From positions 466,355 through 530,354 of the forward strand of contig NW_001865048.1 in NCBI RefSeq assembly GCF_000002865.3: 64,000 nt of DNA, in the 5' to 3' direction. Position numbers and translations under genes: made by a program. This DNA is from Monosiga brevicollis MX1 (lineage: Eukaryota > Opisthokonta > Choanoflagellata > Craspedida > Salpingoecidae). The notes under the pieces were generated by a model, which saw only the letters and a list, made by a program, of their open reading frames with translations, did not search any database and had not been told where the DNA came from. This document shows, piece by piece, positions 38,409 to 51,400 of the stretch; the first letter of the stretch is position 1; each line of letters opens with the position of its first letter.

Positions 38409-40537
38409 ATGGAGTTGTGGGAGCTGACCGTGCTTCTGGTGCTCAACACCTTTGTGATGGTGTTCCTGCAAACTCAGGTCCTGACAGGGCCGCCCAGTGC
38501 TTCGGGGTAAGCACGTCTTTCCTTCATTTCTGCGCGGCGCCCCCGATGGACAGGTTAAAAGCGGTTTGATATCGACTCGCAATCTCAACACTTAATGGGA
38601 TCTGGTTCGACTGGCCACAGAATTGGCAGCACCCTTTTTGGTGGTGCATCTAGTAACGAAGCGGCACAAGCTCAGCTCAAGCGCCTGTCCGGACAAGTTG
38701 ACGAGCTGGCCCGCGCCATTGAGGCCCTTCGAGCAACATCGCCTTCCATTGACGCGGTGTCACAACTGTTGGATGCCAAGCTCGGACAGCTCGCACGAGA
38801 GCCCGGACCCACAACTAAAAACTCAGCAATCCCCGTCGCCCCCGCTCAGCCTGCAGCTGCCACAGCTGCGGCGCCCGCACCCAGCACTGCCGCGCCTTTG
38901 GCTTTGGATGCCACCACCATGCATTTTGTTTTTGGGCTATGGGATGCTGACGAAGCCATGCCGGATCTCTTCAAGCGTGAGTGTAAGGTCGAGCGCGTCG
39001 GGGCGGATAGGGTGTCAGAATTGCTGTGATGTCTGCTCGCCAACCATGCCAGCGCGAAGTGGTCGTGATGCACACACATTCCTGATCTTACTTTCGCCGG
39101 TTACTGACAGAAACCATGGCCGCCTGGGAGAAGCTGAACCCGGCCTGGTCGGTTCATCTCTGGAATGAACAAGGTTTGCCGCTTGTGCGACACAGAACAC
39201 AATTTGATGCGACTTGATCCCTCAATTCTGGCAGGCTCTTGCTCTAGGCCTTGCCGCATCGCTGGCACCTTTTGCGTTGCCGCGCCAAGCTGATGTTGTC
39301 TACCACCCCGTGTGGGCCCGCGGGCTTGCAAACCATCATAGAGATAAAACAATTGTGGGCCACCGAATTTCCCGAATATAAGCATTTGTGGCGCAAGTGC
39401 AAGCCCATCCAGCGGGGTGCGTTTACCTTTGGCTCTCGATCACATGCGGACCACCTTGGATTGGCATGTGGGGGAGGTGACTGATGCGTTTTGTGCGGCT
39501 GTGATAGCGGATATTGGTCGGCTGATGGTGCTGTACAAGTATGGGGGCTTGTATGCCGATTTGGATTGCGTCCCCTCTGAGTCCATCGACGGCATGTTCG
39601 ATGCCGCGGGCTTTCGACACATTGCCCATGACACGGGTATGGTTCATGGCACACCTCCACTGTTACACACAGCATGCCCCCAGTTCTGGAGAGCCTTGAA
39701 ACCGTATTTGCACTTGGCGGTGTAGTTGTATGCCTCGAGGATGAAAAGACCCCAGAAGACATGGCTCACACGGCGCGCTGGCGCATCCGAAAGGTCTGTC
39801 TGATTGTGTGTCTATTTGTTTGCACACCGGTCCTTTTGCACACGCTTCTCCTCTTATGCTTCGTGCTTTGCGTGGTGCACAGGGTGTGCCCGAGTACCAT
39901 ATGCGCATTGCCAACTATGTCATGTGGTCCAAGCCAGGCTCTCCAGTGATTAAGCGTGCCCTCGAGATTGCTGCGGTAAAGCGCTTTTTTCTGGATCTCA
40001 CCGGCACCTGACTTGCACGTCGCTTGCTTTTGAGAATCTGCTTTGGGCGTACTCACGCCAATGCCCGGTCCGGGGCGCGCTGATTAGGAGCGCGTGACCG
40101 CTCTCAAGCCTTCCGACTACCACGTGCCTGGCCAACCTTGTGCGTATAACCTTTTGTTTTGAATGGAGGCAAACGTGACAGAGAGGATTAGCCGTGCGTC
40201 TGCCACACTTGTCGAGCTCACACACCTGTACTGCTTAGCCATGAACAATCCATACTCCATCATCTTCAGCACCGGCCCGGACGTGCTGACGGAAGCTGTC
40301 TACCAGCTTGATAGTCAAGGCCAGCGCCACGTTCCTCAGGGTATGTCTTCCATGGACGCGCCCATATATAACTTGGTGCATGTCATATCAGAAAGGGGCG
40401 CAAATAAAATGCCAGCTTGGCTCATTTGCGGTTTTTTTTCAGGAACGGTGGTCATCCCCGAAAAGCGCTGCACCATGGTAAACAAGGCTACAGGCACCTG
40501 GATCGGTGATGCCCATAAAGCATGGGGTCAAAAGTGA
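38409..40537 (+). CDS. GT32-like (DXD) type II membrane glycosyltransferase
   Basis: Nine exons, 377 aa: 38409-38506, 38621-38976, 39111-39173, 39342-39416, 39508-39636, 39726-39793, 39883-39975, 40184-40340, 40443-40537. Golgi-type architecture: short cytoplasmic tail, signal anchor (residues 4-23, LTVLLVLNTFVMVF), an amphipathic stem (LKRLSGQVDELARAIEAL), an Ala/Pro linker, then a catalytic domain. The catalytic part has AAWEKLNPAWSVHLW and the hallmark RADIGRLMVLYKYGGLYADL followed by D, giving the metal-binding D215-x-D217, plus STGPDVLTEAV. These match the OCH1/GT32 sugar-binding DXD family, which transfers nucleotide sugars in the secretory pathway. The RADIG Ala codon forms across the intron at 39417-39507. 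Donor and acceptor sugars are not predictable. Confidence 0.85.
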
Positions 40538-40973
40538 GCGACAACTCGAGCTAATCGGCTCTGATGACGATGAGCAAAATTGATCCTTTGAGTCACGCTT
40601 GTTTGCTCGGCTATTTGAGTGGAAGCAGCTCGCTTGTCATCATGTTGCCAGCAAGCACACTTGTGTAATGCCATGTCTACTCCAAGCCGCCAGCCATGTC
40701 CCTCACAGCACTGCCCAAGCACGGCATTGACTGCGATTCATCCTTGCAAGCCCATATGAATAAGATTATCAAACACAATAATATTAGCTGCCGGTTCTTG
40801 TCGTTACATGGGTACTTTTTGTAGATGGCATTAGAATGATAACGATATTTTTGGTATCGATTGGAGAAGTTATTGTCGTTATTGTCGTTGGCGGATTACC
40901 TCATCAGTTTTGTGTTCAGTGGTTGTTGTGTGGTTGTTGCTGCAGATGAGCCCGCGGCTCTCGACTCGACGAT
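40538..40973. other. Intergenic spacer
   Basis: Same-strand spacer between the GT32 and mutarotase genes; AT-rich centre near 40760-40860 likely includes the promoter. No gene seen. Confidence 0.55.
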
Positions 40974-43132
40974 ATGGCGCAGGTGGAAAAAGCCGAGTAT
41001 GGCAAGCTGTCAGAGACGGGTGAAACCGTCCACATCTATACTCTGACGGGAGCACAAGGCCTTGTGGTCAAGATCATGGACTATGGCGCCGTACGTGATT
41101 CCGCCTTTTTTTTTTTGACCTGACCGTGTTTAAATCCTGGCTCACTTTGTTCAATCGACGCAGACGATCGTTTCTCTGCTAGCGCCCGATGAATCCGGGG
41201 CCAAGGCCGATGTAGTTCTTGGTTTTGCCACTCTGGCTGACTGGGAGACGAAGAATGTCCCTTATTTTGGGGCCGTGGTAAGCGACCAACCTTTGCGAGC
41301 AGGCCTGACTTCCAACTCTCTCACTGGTCTCATTGTCTGATACTTGGAATGGCTGGGGGGCCTATACAGATCGGCCGCGTGGCCAACCGCATTGCAAAGG
41401 GAGAGATGGAAGTGGATGGCAAGACGTATACCTTGGCTATCAACAACGGGCCCAACCACCTCCATGGTGGTCTGCGTGGCTTTGATAAGGTAGGCTCGCG
41501 CACACTCTTCGCCCGTGCGCTCTGTGCTTTAAGCGTGCAGGTGCGGCGCATGGGCCCAGCGAGCTAGTGCTGACCTTGCATGCTCCGTCTGTACCCAGCA
41601 AGTGTGGCAGAGTGAGATCGTGGAGAATGGCGTACGCTTCAGCTTGATCTCTCCAGGTGTGTGCCATTGTCTGGTCCCGACACGTCGGCTTGCGTGAAGA
41701 TGAAAGGCCCAAGCCTAGATGGGATGGCACGGGTGGACACAGACCATGCAAGAGTTGAACAACTGCCTTGCGTGTGTGCGCATGCTTGGCTTTGCATGTA
41801 GACGGCCAGGAAAACTATCCTGGTGAGTGCAAAGTGCAGGTGACTTACACTGTGTCTGAGGACAACAAGTTGACCCTGAGCTACGAGTTTGAGGTCGACA
41901 AGCGTTGCCCAGTCAACATTACCAATCACGCCTACTTCAACCTTGCGGGGGCTGTAAGTGCTTGGTCTACCGGGGCTGGTCTATTCCTCTCTATGCTCAA
42001 TGGCCCTGGCCGGCATGGCACAGGCATCCGGCAGCGTGCGCGACCACAAGCTGACAATGCCCTCCACACACGTGACCGAGGCCATTGAGCTCATCCCCAC
42101 TGGCAAGCTGTTGCCGGTTGAGGTTGGTACTTGTGCTTATGCACCAGGATCCTGTGTAACGTGTTATGCGCAAAATCATTTGCGGACGGAGCCGGCACGA
42201 CCTCACAGATCGCATGCAGGGCACCCCGTTTGACTTCCGCGCAGGCAAGACTATCGGCCAGGACCTGGTCGAGGTGAGGTTTACAATCCCACTAGCTCTA
42301 CACATGCTTGTGACAGCTCAGCGTGTTGTTGCTTTTGGCTGATATGATGCTCGTTGTTGGCTTTGTCTAGATTGAGCGGGGCTACGATGTCAACTTTGTT
42401 GTGCAGCGTGAGGATGACAGCGGTTTGTGCCTGGCAGCCGAGTACGTATCAGCAGCCATGTCCCCGTTCACGTCCATGCCAGTCTTTTGCTTTGTGTGGG
42501 CGTTCCGCCTACGCCTGCGTGACAACCCTCACATGGAATGTGGACGCGGTATAGCGTGGTTGATCCCAAATCGGGACGTGGCTTGCGGTGCTTCACGACT
42601 GGTGAGCTCGTGGACCAGGCAGGAGGGCCAGGGTTGGTCGCCTTTGTTTTGTGTGGTGCTCTCATGTACCACGTTGCTCGTTCCGTAGAGCCTGGATGCC
42701 AGCTTTACACTGCCGGTTGGCTGGACGGCGTCGTCGGGAGAGAGGAACAGGTGGGGCGGCCTTGTTCTCTTTGCTGCTTCTTGCCCCGAGTTTCTTTTTT
42801 TTGAATAATCCTTGGCCCAGGGTTTCGGTTCCTAATTGGGATTGACTTGTCCGTCTGGTCACCTTTTACAGCCCTACAACCCGTATCAAGCGTTTTGTTT
42901 GGAGACACAGCACTTTCCGGACAGTGTGCATCGCCCAGAGTTCCCCACGGTGCTGCGCGAAGCCGGTCGCAAGTACACCTCGCAGACCGTCTATGAGTTT
43001 TATGCCACAAGTAGCGACGCCACTTCGGCCAAAAAGGCCAAAACAAGAACAAGCCTGAGCCAGGAAAGGCGAACGTTATGCTTGCTTTTCTCCGGGCATC
43101 AAGGTGTCCCATGCCAATTGTATGTCACATGG
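40974..43132 (+). CDS. GALM: Galactose mutarotase (aldose 1-epimerase), 3' end in gap
   Basis: Eleven exons: 40974-41090, 41164-41277, 41370-41489, 41599-41656, 41802-41953, 42024-42122, 42220-42273, 42371-42441, 42555-42601, 42689-42750, 42872 onward. The enzyme interconverts alpha and beta anomers of galactose/glucose ahead of the Leloir pathway. Landmarks: [29 protein letters not shown] (substrate His), [13 protein letters not shown] (catalytic acid His), [22 protein letters not shown] and [13 protein letters not shown] with the catalytic-base Glu. The normal C-terminus ([11 protein letters not shown]) is reached at about 43009; the frame then stays open with a basic tail into the gap at 43133, so the stop or a last intron is unresolved. 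Probably cytosolic; no signal peptide. Confidence 0.93.
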
Positions 43133-43182
43133 NNNNNNNNNNNNNNNNNNNNNNNNNNNNNNNNNNNNNNNNNNNNNNNNNN
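43133..43182. other. Assembly gap (50 N)
   Basis: Hides the end of the mutarotase gene; followed by a GA tract. Confidence 0.99.
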
Positions 43183-43256
<74 letters not shown>

Positions 43257-43270
43257 GAGAGAGAGAGAGA
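43183..43270. repeat. (GA)n microsatellite with GACA units
   Basis: GA tract interrupted by gacagagaca units, adjoining the gap and about 90 nt upstream of the AKTIP-like start. Confidence 0.95.
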
Positions 43271-43357
43271 AAATGAATTGGTTTGGTCGGTTTGAGAAAG
43301 AGAGAGAGATTTTCTTGTTGAAACACGAAGTGTTGTTGTTCGTGTTCGCATGTCAGG

Positions 43358-44757
43358 ATGGCGGCCGTGGAGTCGGAAGCATCATCGACATGGGCGCCGG
43401 GCTTTGAATCATCCCTGAGTCGGTATCAGATGTTAGCGCAGCTGTGAGTGGCTACAGGGGGTTTTTTTTCTTGTGTGTGTGCGGGTGTGTGCGGGTGTTG
43501 GGCGAGAGATGAAAGGGGCTTTTGCGGGCTGCCTGAATGTTGGTGCTCCTTGGGGGTGATGGCTCACGAAGGCAGCTTGTTGGCGCGCGACCTTTGCTGC
43601 ATTACACCCAGGTCATATCTGCAGAGGAAGCCCGTGACAGGCGTGTACCTCAAGCCCACAGATGACGAGCGGAGTAAGTCTTGCCTTGCTTCTATACGGA
43701 TGTGGCGCTGTCTGCTGGCTGACCGGTGCCGCATCTTGTCGCTCCTCCAGTCTGGTCAGGCATGGTGTTTCCAAAAGAGGGCCTCTATGGGCGGGCGTGT
43801 CTCAAGTTTCGTTTGACCTTCCTTCAAGCCGGCCATGCCGGTGCAGATGGGGCGACGCCAAAGCCCTTGCCTCTGGTATTGTCGCCTGCAATGTGCTCCC
43901 GACTGTAGGACTGTTGAGCCGACTCACCGCAGACCGTTTTTGCTGTTGTTAGACGGTCCATTTTCTGTCCAACATGTATCACACTCATGTGGACGAGGAG
44001 AACCAACTGCATCTCCCTCTTCAACACACTCTGCACGATTATTTGAGTAGTCTGAAGCAATGCCTCATCGATCCAGCCGAATTTGTGCGTGTTGAGGCGG
44101 CTCTGTACTTGTGGATGCGTGCGCCTGTGCCGATCTTCTATCTCATCCGGTTCCCATTCATACCCACAGCTGGCCAGTGCATGTCAGCCAAAGCTGGCTG
44201 AGCAATATCTCCAAGACCCTGTCGGATTTCAGCTCAAGGTCGGTGATCTATGTTCTTTGTGCTCCTTCTTTTGAGGCACGAAAAGCGCAACCAACCTGAA
44301 AAGTAGCAGCAAACTGACATGCGTGCGTGTGTACCTGTGTGCGTTTGCGCTCGTGTGTGTGCGTGTGTGCGTGTGCAGGTGGAGGAGTGCTTGCGACAGG
44401 CCGATCGTGACCTATACACCGCACCAGAGGAAGATGCAAGCTACTCAATCTCGTACGTTCGTGGCTAGGCCGGTGCTGCACGACAGGCGGGCCTTTGGTC
44501 CTAGATGGCTGAATTCACGCGGTGGTGACGTAGGCTAAGCCGTTACTCGGCTGCAGATCATCTCGAGGCACGGGCACTGCTACAAGGGGGCATAACAGCG
44601 CCCGCTGCGTTACAGGAACCCGTGCCCGTGGAAGGTCAGTTGTGCTGTCGGCTTGAGGCACACACACACTCAAGGCCGTGATCACGACTCAACTTGCTCG
44701 CGTCTGCCGTGGCTTGTAGGTTCTTCATTCGTAGATACAGATGGTCAAGGTATATGA
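43358..44757 (+). CDS. AKTIP: AKTIP/FTS-like ubiquitin-conjugating enzyme variant
   Basis: Eight exons, 221 aa: 43358-43443, 43627-43673, 43751-43875, 43953-44084, 44170-44238, 44379-44452, 44540-44634, 44720-44757. UBC fold landmarks in order: RYQMLAQL, PVTGVYLKPTDDE, WSGMVFPKEGLYGRACLKF, TVHFLSNMYHTHVDEEN, then helical C-terminus with YTAPEEDASYSISRY. The expected catalytic Cys region is replaced by QLHLP, so it is an E2 variant without ligase chemistry. The GVYV-PS / W-GVIF-GLY / HP-VD pattern is that of AKTIP (FTS), which joins Hook and FHIP proteins in the dynein-adaptor FHF complex; that role is inferred. The human protein is about 290 aa, so this is compact. The last exon is uncertain: reading on without an intron would stop at 44681 instead. 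Confidence 0.78.
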
Positions 44758-44918
44758 GACGTGGGATTAAAATGAGAGCTCTGGTGTTTTGAGTTCTGAC
44801 GCTCTGCGAGCGCGGGGGCCTCCTAGGTTGCATTTCAATTAACATGTGAATTTGGAAACCTGGGTGTTCCTGTACTTTTATTATTTAAAACGTTCTCTTA
44901 AAGCAGCTACTTTTTGGT

Positions 44919-47119
44919 TTACGTGTAAAGGCGGCGAAAAGCTTCAAAGGCTGTGGTGGGCAGCTCGGAGAGGGACTCGGGCGTCGCGTCGTCCATGCAT
45001 TCGCGCCAGGTCGTGATGTTGAGGGGAGGGATGTTGGAGATGTCGGTCAGCTTGATCCCCTCAGCAAAGCAAGCATGGACCAGGTATGTGCGATCATCCT
45101 GGCCGTAGCGACCGGCGGTAAAAGCACAGACTTCGTCATAGAGCGCATACTGGACGCGACGTTGCTCACGATCAAAGATGATGGTGGTACCGTCCCATGC
45201 ACATGCGATCATGAGCCATTCGGGCGGGCTGGTCATGAGAGCGGCATTGGATGTGGTGGTGGGGGTGGAGGAAGCGGAGGGTGTTGAAGCCGTGTCGTCT
45301 GGGCTGGAGGTTGCGACCGATTCGGTGGTCACCACGTCTGGCTCACTCGTAAGCGTGAGGTTGAACAGATCTTCCTCAAGGGTGGCGTGGGGATAGGCGG
45401 GGTGACGGACAACAGCGCTCTGGAAGATGGGATAGTAGACTTGCACTTCCCAAATGCAACGCATCTGCTGTAGATCAAAGGCAACGCAGCTGCCGTCCGT
45501 CGTGGTGATGAGGAGTGGGCTTTGTCCCTCGTCAGAGGCAGCAATATCACAGGCCGAGCGTTGTAGGACGGAACGAAACACCTTTCGGAGTGCGACAAGA
45601 GGCCAAGAAGGGTGGCGGCACAAGACACGGGATGAGACCAGGTGCCCAAGCGCTTGTCGTGGCCAGCAAATCAGATGGTTGGGATCATGCGGGGGCCAAG
45701 GGATCGCTTGGCTATGTGGCAGACTGACCGAGACGGCGTCTTGCTGGTAGGAATTGGAGAGGGAGATGAGCTGGCCGTTGGCTTTGATCAAGGCGAGGAT
45801 ATCCATCTCGTGATGAATGCTGGTAGCTGTGATGTTGCCAATCTATCGAAAGATTGGGCACGCGTTGAGTGACCGGCATCTCCCGTTTCGATGCCATCGA
45901 GAGTGGCCGTATGCCGCTGCCAGTGCGCAGGCGTGGCGGTATGGGGCATGGGTAAGCGCACCTGGGAATCATAAGCCGCACTGTACTGCATAATCAACGC
46001 AAGGGTGCGCCCTGCATAAATGTGTTGTCCTGTGTGGTGTGTGCGCAAGCAAATCGAATCCAAGACCGCATCAAATGAGAAGGAAACCCGGAGGCGCAGG
46101 GGCAGATGGAGCTGGATTGGCGCTTGACTGTGGGCTGATTATGGCGTCAAGGAACAATTTGGAGGTGGCCGACCTGCGAATGATGCCACGGCCTGGGCAG
46201 GAAAGATGGAGAAGATTTCGAGAACGCGGTCGGAGCGAGTCACGATCAAGCTCTAAAGATCAATGCCATGGAGAGGAGATTGGGGCATGTTGACGGTCAT
46301 GGGTGAACAGGGTGAGCCACGTTTGTGCCAAGCACGCATGCGTGATAGGCTTGGGATATGGGTGAGTCCCGTCTGGGCTTGACTTGGGCGTACCATGAAA
46401 GAGGCAGTCATGCCTCGAGTGAGGCGTGCCACGCGCACGTTGACATGAAGCTGAATTGTCTCTTGTAGCTGCCGTCGAGTGGGGGCGTCGAAGTTTAAAA
46501 AATGGTTGTGTGAGGGAGGTTGTGCGGGTCAGCCACGCATCCCACGTGGTGTGTCAGGGATGAAGGGATGGGGTGGCACGTACCACAAGCTGGATAGAGC
46601 TGGGACTGTCGGCTGTGAGCTCGACGCGCACGAGGTAGACTTGACCATGTTCACTGAAGATGACGATGGTGGGCTAGCACAAAGCAAGTGCGATGGGGTG
46701 GGGGATAGGGTTGGCATTCAGAAGCAGGGAGAGGCAGGGGGAGGCAGGGGAAGGCAGGGAAGGCAGGTCAGGGGAATGTCAAGGGAGAAAGAAAACGAAA
46801 AGAAGTGAAGCAGAGGCTGTGGCTGTGGTCAAGGTGCGTTGCAAGGAGATTGGCTTACCCAGTCATCGGGAGCAAGGAGGGGCCCGGCACAGAGGCAGCA
46901 GAGGTTGGGACCGAGGGTGATGGAGGCTTGCAGGGCAAAGTCCTTGTAAATGAAAAGGCGGCCGGTGGGGTGAATAAAGGCAAGTTCGTTGTGCCCATCA
47001 CGATCAAAATCAAAGAGGAGGAGCGACTGAGAGGACGAGGTCGCCGGCAATTCATCTGGCAGGTTGAGACGCCGGCAATCCGGAAACGAGATGGATCGTC
47101 CCTCATGAACCCACGCCAT
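44919..47119 (-). CDS. ITFG2: ITFG2 homologue (KICSTOR complex FG-GAP beta-propeller protein)
   Basis: Six exons, 498 aa: 47119-46859, 46673-46584, 46468-46394, 46252-46174, 46029-45962, 45842-44919. FG-GAP-like blades begin FDFDRDGHNELAFIHPTGRL, continue PTIVIFSEHGQVYL and SLIVTRSDRVLEIFSIF, and include IGNI at the same place as human ITFG2. The C-terminal blade LMIACAWDGTTIIFDREQRR and YDEVCAFTAGRYG closely follow human ITFG2 (VACAWDGQTYIID...IRAFCAGLY). A Thr/Ser-rich insert (about 45230-45330) separates two blades. ITFG2 is part of KICSTOR, which brings GATOR1 to lysosomes to restrain mTORC1. The start is chosen at the first ATG before the blade; an upstream 5' exon cannot be ruled out. 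Its stop is 162 nt from the end of the AKTIP-like gene. Confidence 0.83.
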
Positions 47120-47250
47120 CCTGCCGTCTGGACCCAAAGTGCACACAACCGGAAGAACAGCGCAACAGAGAGACAGAGGGAGCCAGGAAGGTCCCAGCGA
47201 CGCCAGATGCCGAGCAGCGAGATGGTCGAACTGGTCGAACGAGTGAGCGC

Positions 47251-47282
<32 letters not shown>

Positions 47283-48401
47283 TTGGAAGACGAGAGAGCG
47301 TCAAAAGCAGTGCCGTTACTTGCTGACATCTGGCATCTGACATCTGACATCTGGCAGCTTTCTAGATCATGGCCGGTTCGATGATGGCAGCTGCACACAT
47401 CATCATCCTAAGTGGATGGGGATTCCTCCAATTTCGTCACCCAAACCCCCACACAATGTCCGTGCCACGCATCGCGTCTCTCTCTCTCTCTCTCTGTCGC
47501 TGTCTTTGCTGTCTTGGTCTCGGAGAATGGCAGCAGGAGAGTGTCGGGTCGGGCTGACTGACCTCCATCGCTGCTGGCGGCGGGGGCCACAAACGAACCA
47601 GATCCCATGCCCGGACACAACTCATGAGACTCGGGAACGGTCTCAGCAGCCAGGAGCTCCATACCACCAGAGCCGCCTCCGTTTGTCCCATTTTTGACCA
47701 ATTCCACACCCACAACCCATTCATGTACGTGACTGACTCCGCTTCTTCCTCGCGCCATCGCCGAGCAGACCCGTTGCATCGACCGTCGCACCAGCAGCGA
47801 GACACGCACAAGACAGGCACAGAGCGACGGTACCACCCATACATAGCTCTCCAGATCTATGGAATAACACAGCGCTGATTCCATCAATCTGTCAAAGGGC
47901 GACGCTGCTCAGTCGACGGCCTTCGGGTCTTGAACGCTGGATCATCTTGCCCACGACCGCCAACTTGTCCCAATCCGAAAGGCCGCCATGACTCCTCTAC
48001 AACAACAACAACAGTAACAGTAACAACAACCACAAGACCAACGACGACATTGCTTCCGCGTGCCACCCGCTTGTGATTCTCGGAGCTGCACGCAAAAGCA
48101 GCAAGTGCGACGGCCCCACTCCCCACCATCGCCACCGACACGTATCAGAACAAGCCGATGATGAATTTAATCGCACGTCATGGCATGTCCCTTATATTTT
48201 GCTTCTCCTCTCCCTCTCTTTCTTTCTTTCTCTCTCTCTCCCTCTCCCTCTCCCTCTCCGTCATCCACTGCACCTCTCACCGGACCCACCACCACAGGCT
48301 GGCGAGCCTGAGCAGTTTTCATCTTTGGATCATCGTGTGCAGCCCTCCCTCGTCCACCCCATACAGAGCTGGACGGCATTGCTTGGGAGCTTCCCTCAGC
48401 G
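47120..48401. other. Divergent intergenic region
   Basis: Upstream of ITFG2 (-) and the WSC receptor (+). Holds a GA tract (about 47250-47281), four near-identical copies of a 10-nt unit containing gacatctg (47328-47357) and CT tracts (47479-47494, 48222-48258). Open frames on the minus strand lack support. Confidence 0.55.
47328..47357. repeat. Short tandem repeat of a 10-nt catctgacat-type unit
   Basis: Copies of catctg/gacatctgg follow each other directly between ITFG2 and the WSC receptor; either a degenerate minisatellite or clustered binding sites. Confidence 0.6.
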
Positions 48402-51400
48402 ATGGCAACCATGGCAGCCCGTGCCACGGTGCGCTGGGCTTTGATGCTTGCCCTGCTCATCGTTGGCGTTCAAGCCGATTGCCAACTTTCCCAATGTACG
48501 TCCTTTGATCTCGGCCTCTGACCGTTTCACTCGAGGCACTCGCTGCCGCGTAATCCATGGCCTGGCGTGAGGCCCCCCCAACACACCGGGTTATCTTCTG
48601 GCCCACTCACATGGCCTGCCATTGATGACCAACTCCTTGACGTCCACGGCGGCGGCTTTTGGAAACGACCGCCCTCTGGCAAACGACCTTCCAGATGTCG
48701 GCTGCTTCGACTTGGTCCGTTTCCTGCTCAGGCTGTTGAGGCAACATGGTCGACCTATTCTCCGCTCATGCGCTTCTGACCTTGTGCCCATAGGACCTTG
48801 AGAACACCCATTCTCACGAGACTATGCCTGTCGTGGGGTGCGTCATGCCTTTGGCTAGATACCAGCGTGGGGTGTTCGGATCTCAGCTCGGGCATCAGGC
48901 CCACTACCGAGTTATCCACAGGCCGAAGCAAAGAGCATTCGCGCACCTGCAGCCCCTCCATTCCACCTCACCTGTGCCTGCCGTTGACACCTGCCTGCCA
49001 TCCAGACTTGATGAATGTTCGCTCTTGTGTATGGGTCACGGACATCTGGGTGCCGTTCGTAACGGCACAGATTGTTGGTGTGTTGAGGAGCACGTTGTCA
49101 ACTCATCAGCAACCAGTACAGGTGCGCCGAAGCATCCAAAGCTCGTTTCCGTTCATCGGATAGCAGATTCACTGGGTGCACTGTCTCTCATTCGTTTTTG
49201 ATTGGAATGGCCCCACGCTCCATCCCCATGCATAGCGTGTGATATTGTCTGCAACGACAACACCAGTCTCACCTGCGGCGGAACTACCGCTTTTAGCGTG
49301 GGGCGGGGTATCTGCACCTACGATCCGGCCAAAGAGTATGTCATTCGTATTCGTGCCATCCTCGTGACCAGGCCCATGCCCAACCCAGCGAGATCGAATG
49401 CTAACTCAACACACATTTGTGCTCGTTTCTGGCAATCCATGACCCCAGCCTGCCCTTGCTCCCTTGGACTTTTACTACTCGCGTGGAAATCAATGTCCTG
49501 GAGCGCAACAGCACCATGTACATGCATGAGTGGTGCGATGACGTTTTTCTTGCCCACAACTGTTTGTTTGTCTTTGATCTCCTGCTTCTACCCCGCTCGA
49601 CCTCATCCAGGTGCATCACAGGTATGACGGGCCCGGCAATCGGGCTCGTCAATCCATGTTCCGATTTGAGGATCGCATGCGTCATATCCCCGGGGGTGAA
49701 CTGGACTTGATTTATCGTTATGATCTTGATCTCACGGCCGTGGTGGTCAATGAGCATGACTGCCATGTTGAAGCCATTGAGGATGAGCGCTTCCTACCCT
49801 TTGGGGGCCACGGCATTGTCAACGGGTCACAGGATGCACGCATCGGTACTGTATGGGACTTTTTCGAATTTGGTCGGCAATTCAACGAGACCTACGAGGG
49901 CGTCTTTTATATTCGTGGTGTTCGGTGTGATGCATGGCACAGGTGCGAGCCAAGGCTAAAAGTGCACTTTGAAGGCTGCCGTTGACACTCAGCATAGCAA
50001 GCCGAGATCTTCGTTTCGGTGACACCTGGTCTCACTTCTATTTCATATATCTCTCAGTATGGTCAATCACAGTGACGAGTTTGGTTCAAGCCTCATGGAT
50101 ATACACTGGTTCTTCAACGACCCTTCGTGGTCTCTGGTTGGATCTCCCGAGCCGATTCCGATCCGCATGATCGTCAAGGGCAATTTTACGCATGCCGAGT
50201 CAGTCTCTTCTCCACAGTCTGCTCGACCAATTTGGTCCATCAGCTTGCTGATTCGGCGTTCAGCATGCACGCGCACTCATTTCTTTCTTGTCTTTTCATT
50301 GTATCCTTACATTTTTTTTTCGCACGTGGCGGGCCCTGCAGCAGCGGAAACGTGACCGAGTTTCACCACATGTACGACTACTTTGACTTCTTTCACAGCG
50401 AGATCCACCACCCCGTTTTCGAGATCGAGGATGTCTTCAAGCTACACTGTGATGCCCAATGCGGCCGAGGACCCATGGGCGAGCACTTTCCAGACGTGTG
50501 CCGTGATCCAACTCCGTACCACGGGCGCTGGGTGGCCCTGCCCGAGCTGCCCGACACCTTCACTGCCACTGTAGCTGCCAGCTTCTCCGACCACGGTACC
50601 ACCATCTATTCGTACGAATGGGTGGATGAACCCAACAATTGGGGCCGCTTGGATAGCTTCATGGGTCGAAACGGCACTGGTAGCCACGTCTCTGCCATCT
50701 ATCGCTATGACTTGTCAGTTCACGCGCATGCCCTTGCTTGCGCTCAGACGCTTGCCGGGTACAAGAGCTTGTCAACGGTGACGTTGGGCGAGAGACTATG
50801 GTGTTGGAATCACTTGGTTGGCCGGCATGCAGATGCGCACGCCTCATGATATGTGTGTTGTGTTTCGAAAGGGATCAGTACGTCTTCTTCTCACATGACA
50901 GCTGTCATGCTGGCGCCATTGACGATGCACATGTCTTCTTGCCTTTTGGAGGTGATGGTACGTCCATGGATCAAGTCGGTGGCTTTAACGCGGCACAGCT
51001 ACCGACAAGTTGGTACATGACATGCCAAAGAGCTCTCGAATTGTTGAGCGGTCTCACGATGTGCCCTCGGGGCTATGAACTCTGCTCGGCACACCACACA
51101 GGTCATGGTATCGGGCGCACCTCGGACTTTTTTGAATTTGGCCGTACCTACAACGAGACTTACATTGGCAACAGCACAATCCGCGGCATCCTCTGTAACC
51201 AGTGGCACAGTACTCTGACGTTTACGCGAGGCAGCTTCACTCACGAACTCTACCTCAGCTGGTACTTTTCCCACCCTGAATGGGTCACACCCCAAGCCGG
51301 ACACAATGAAAACATCAAATCTCTTCCCGTCCGCCTTGAAGTGCGCGGCGATTTCGGGTCAGTTGCTACTCTGCAGCAGGGTGGGCAAGTTGAGTCGAGC

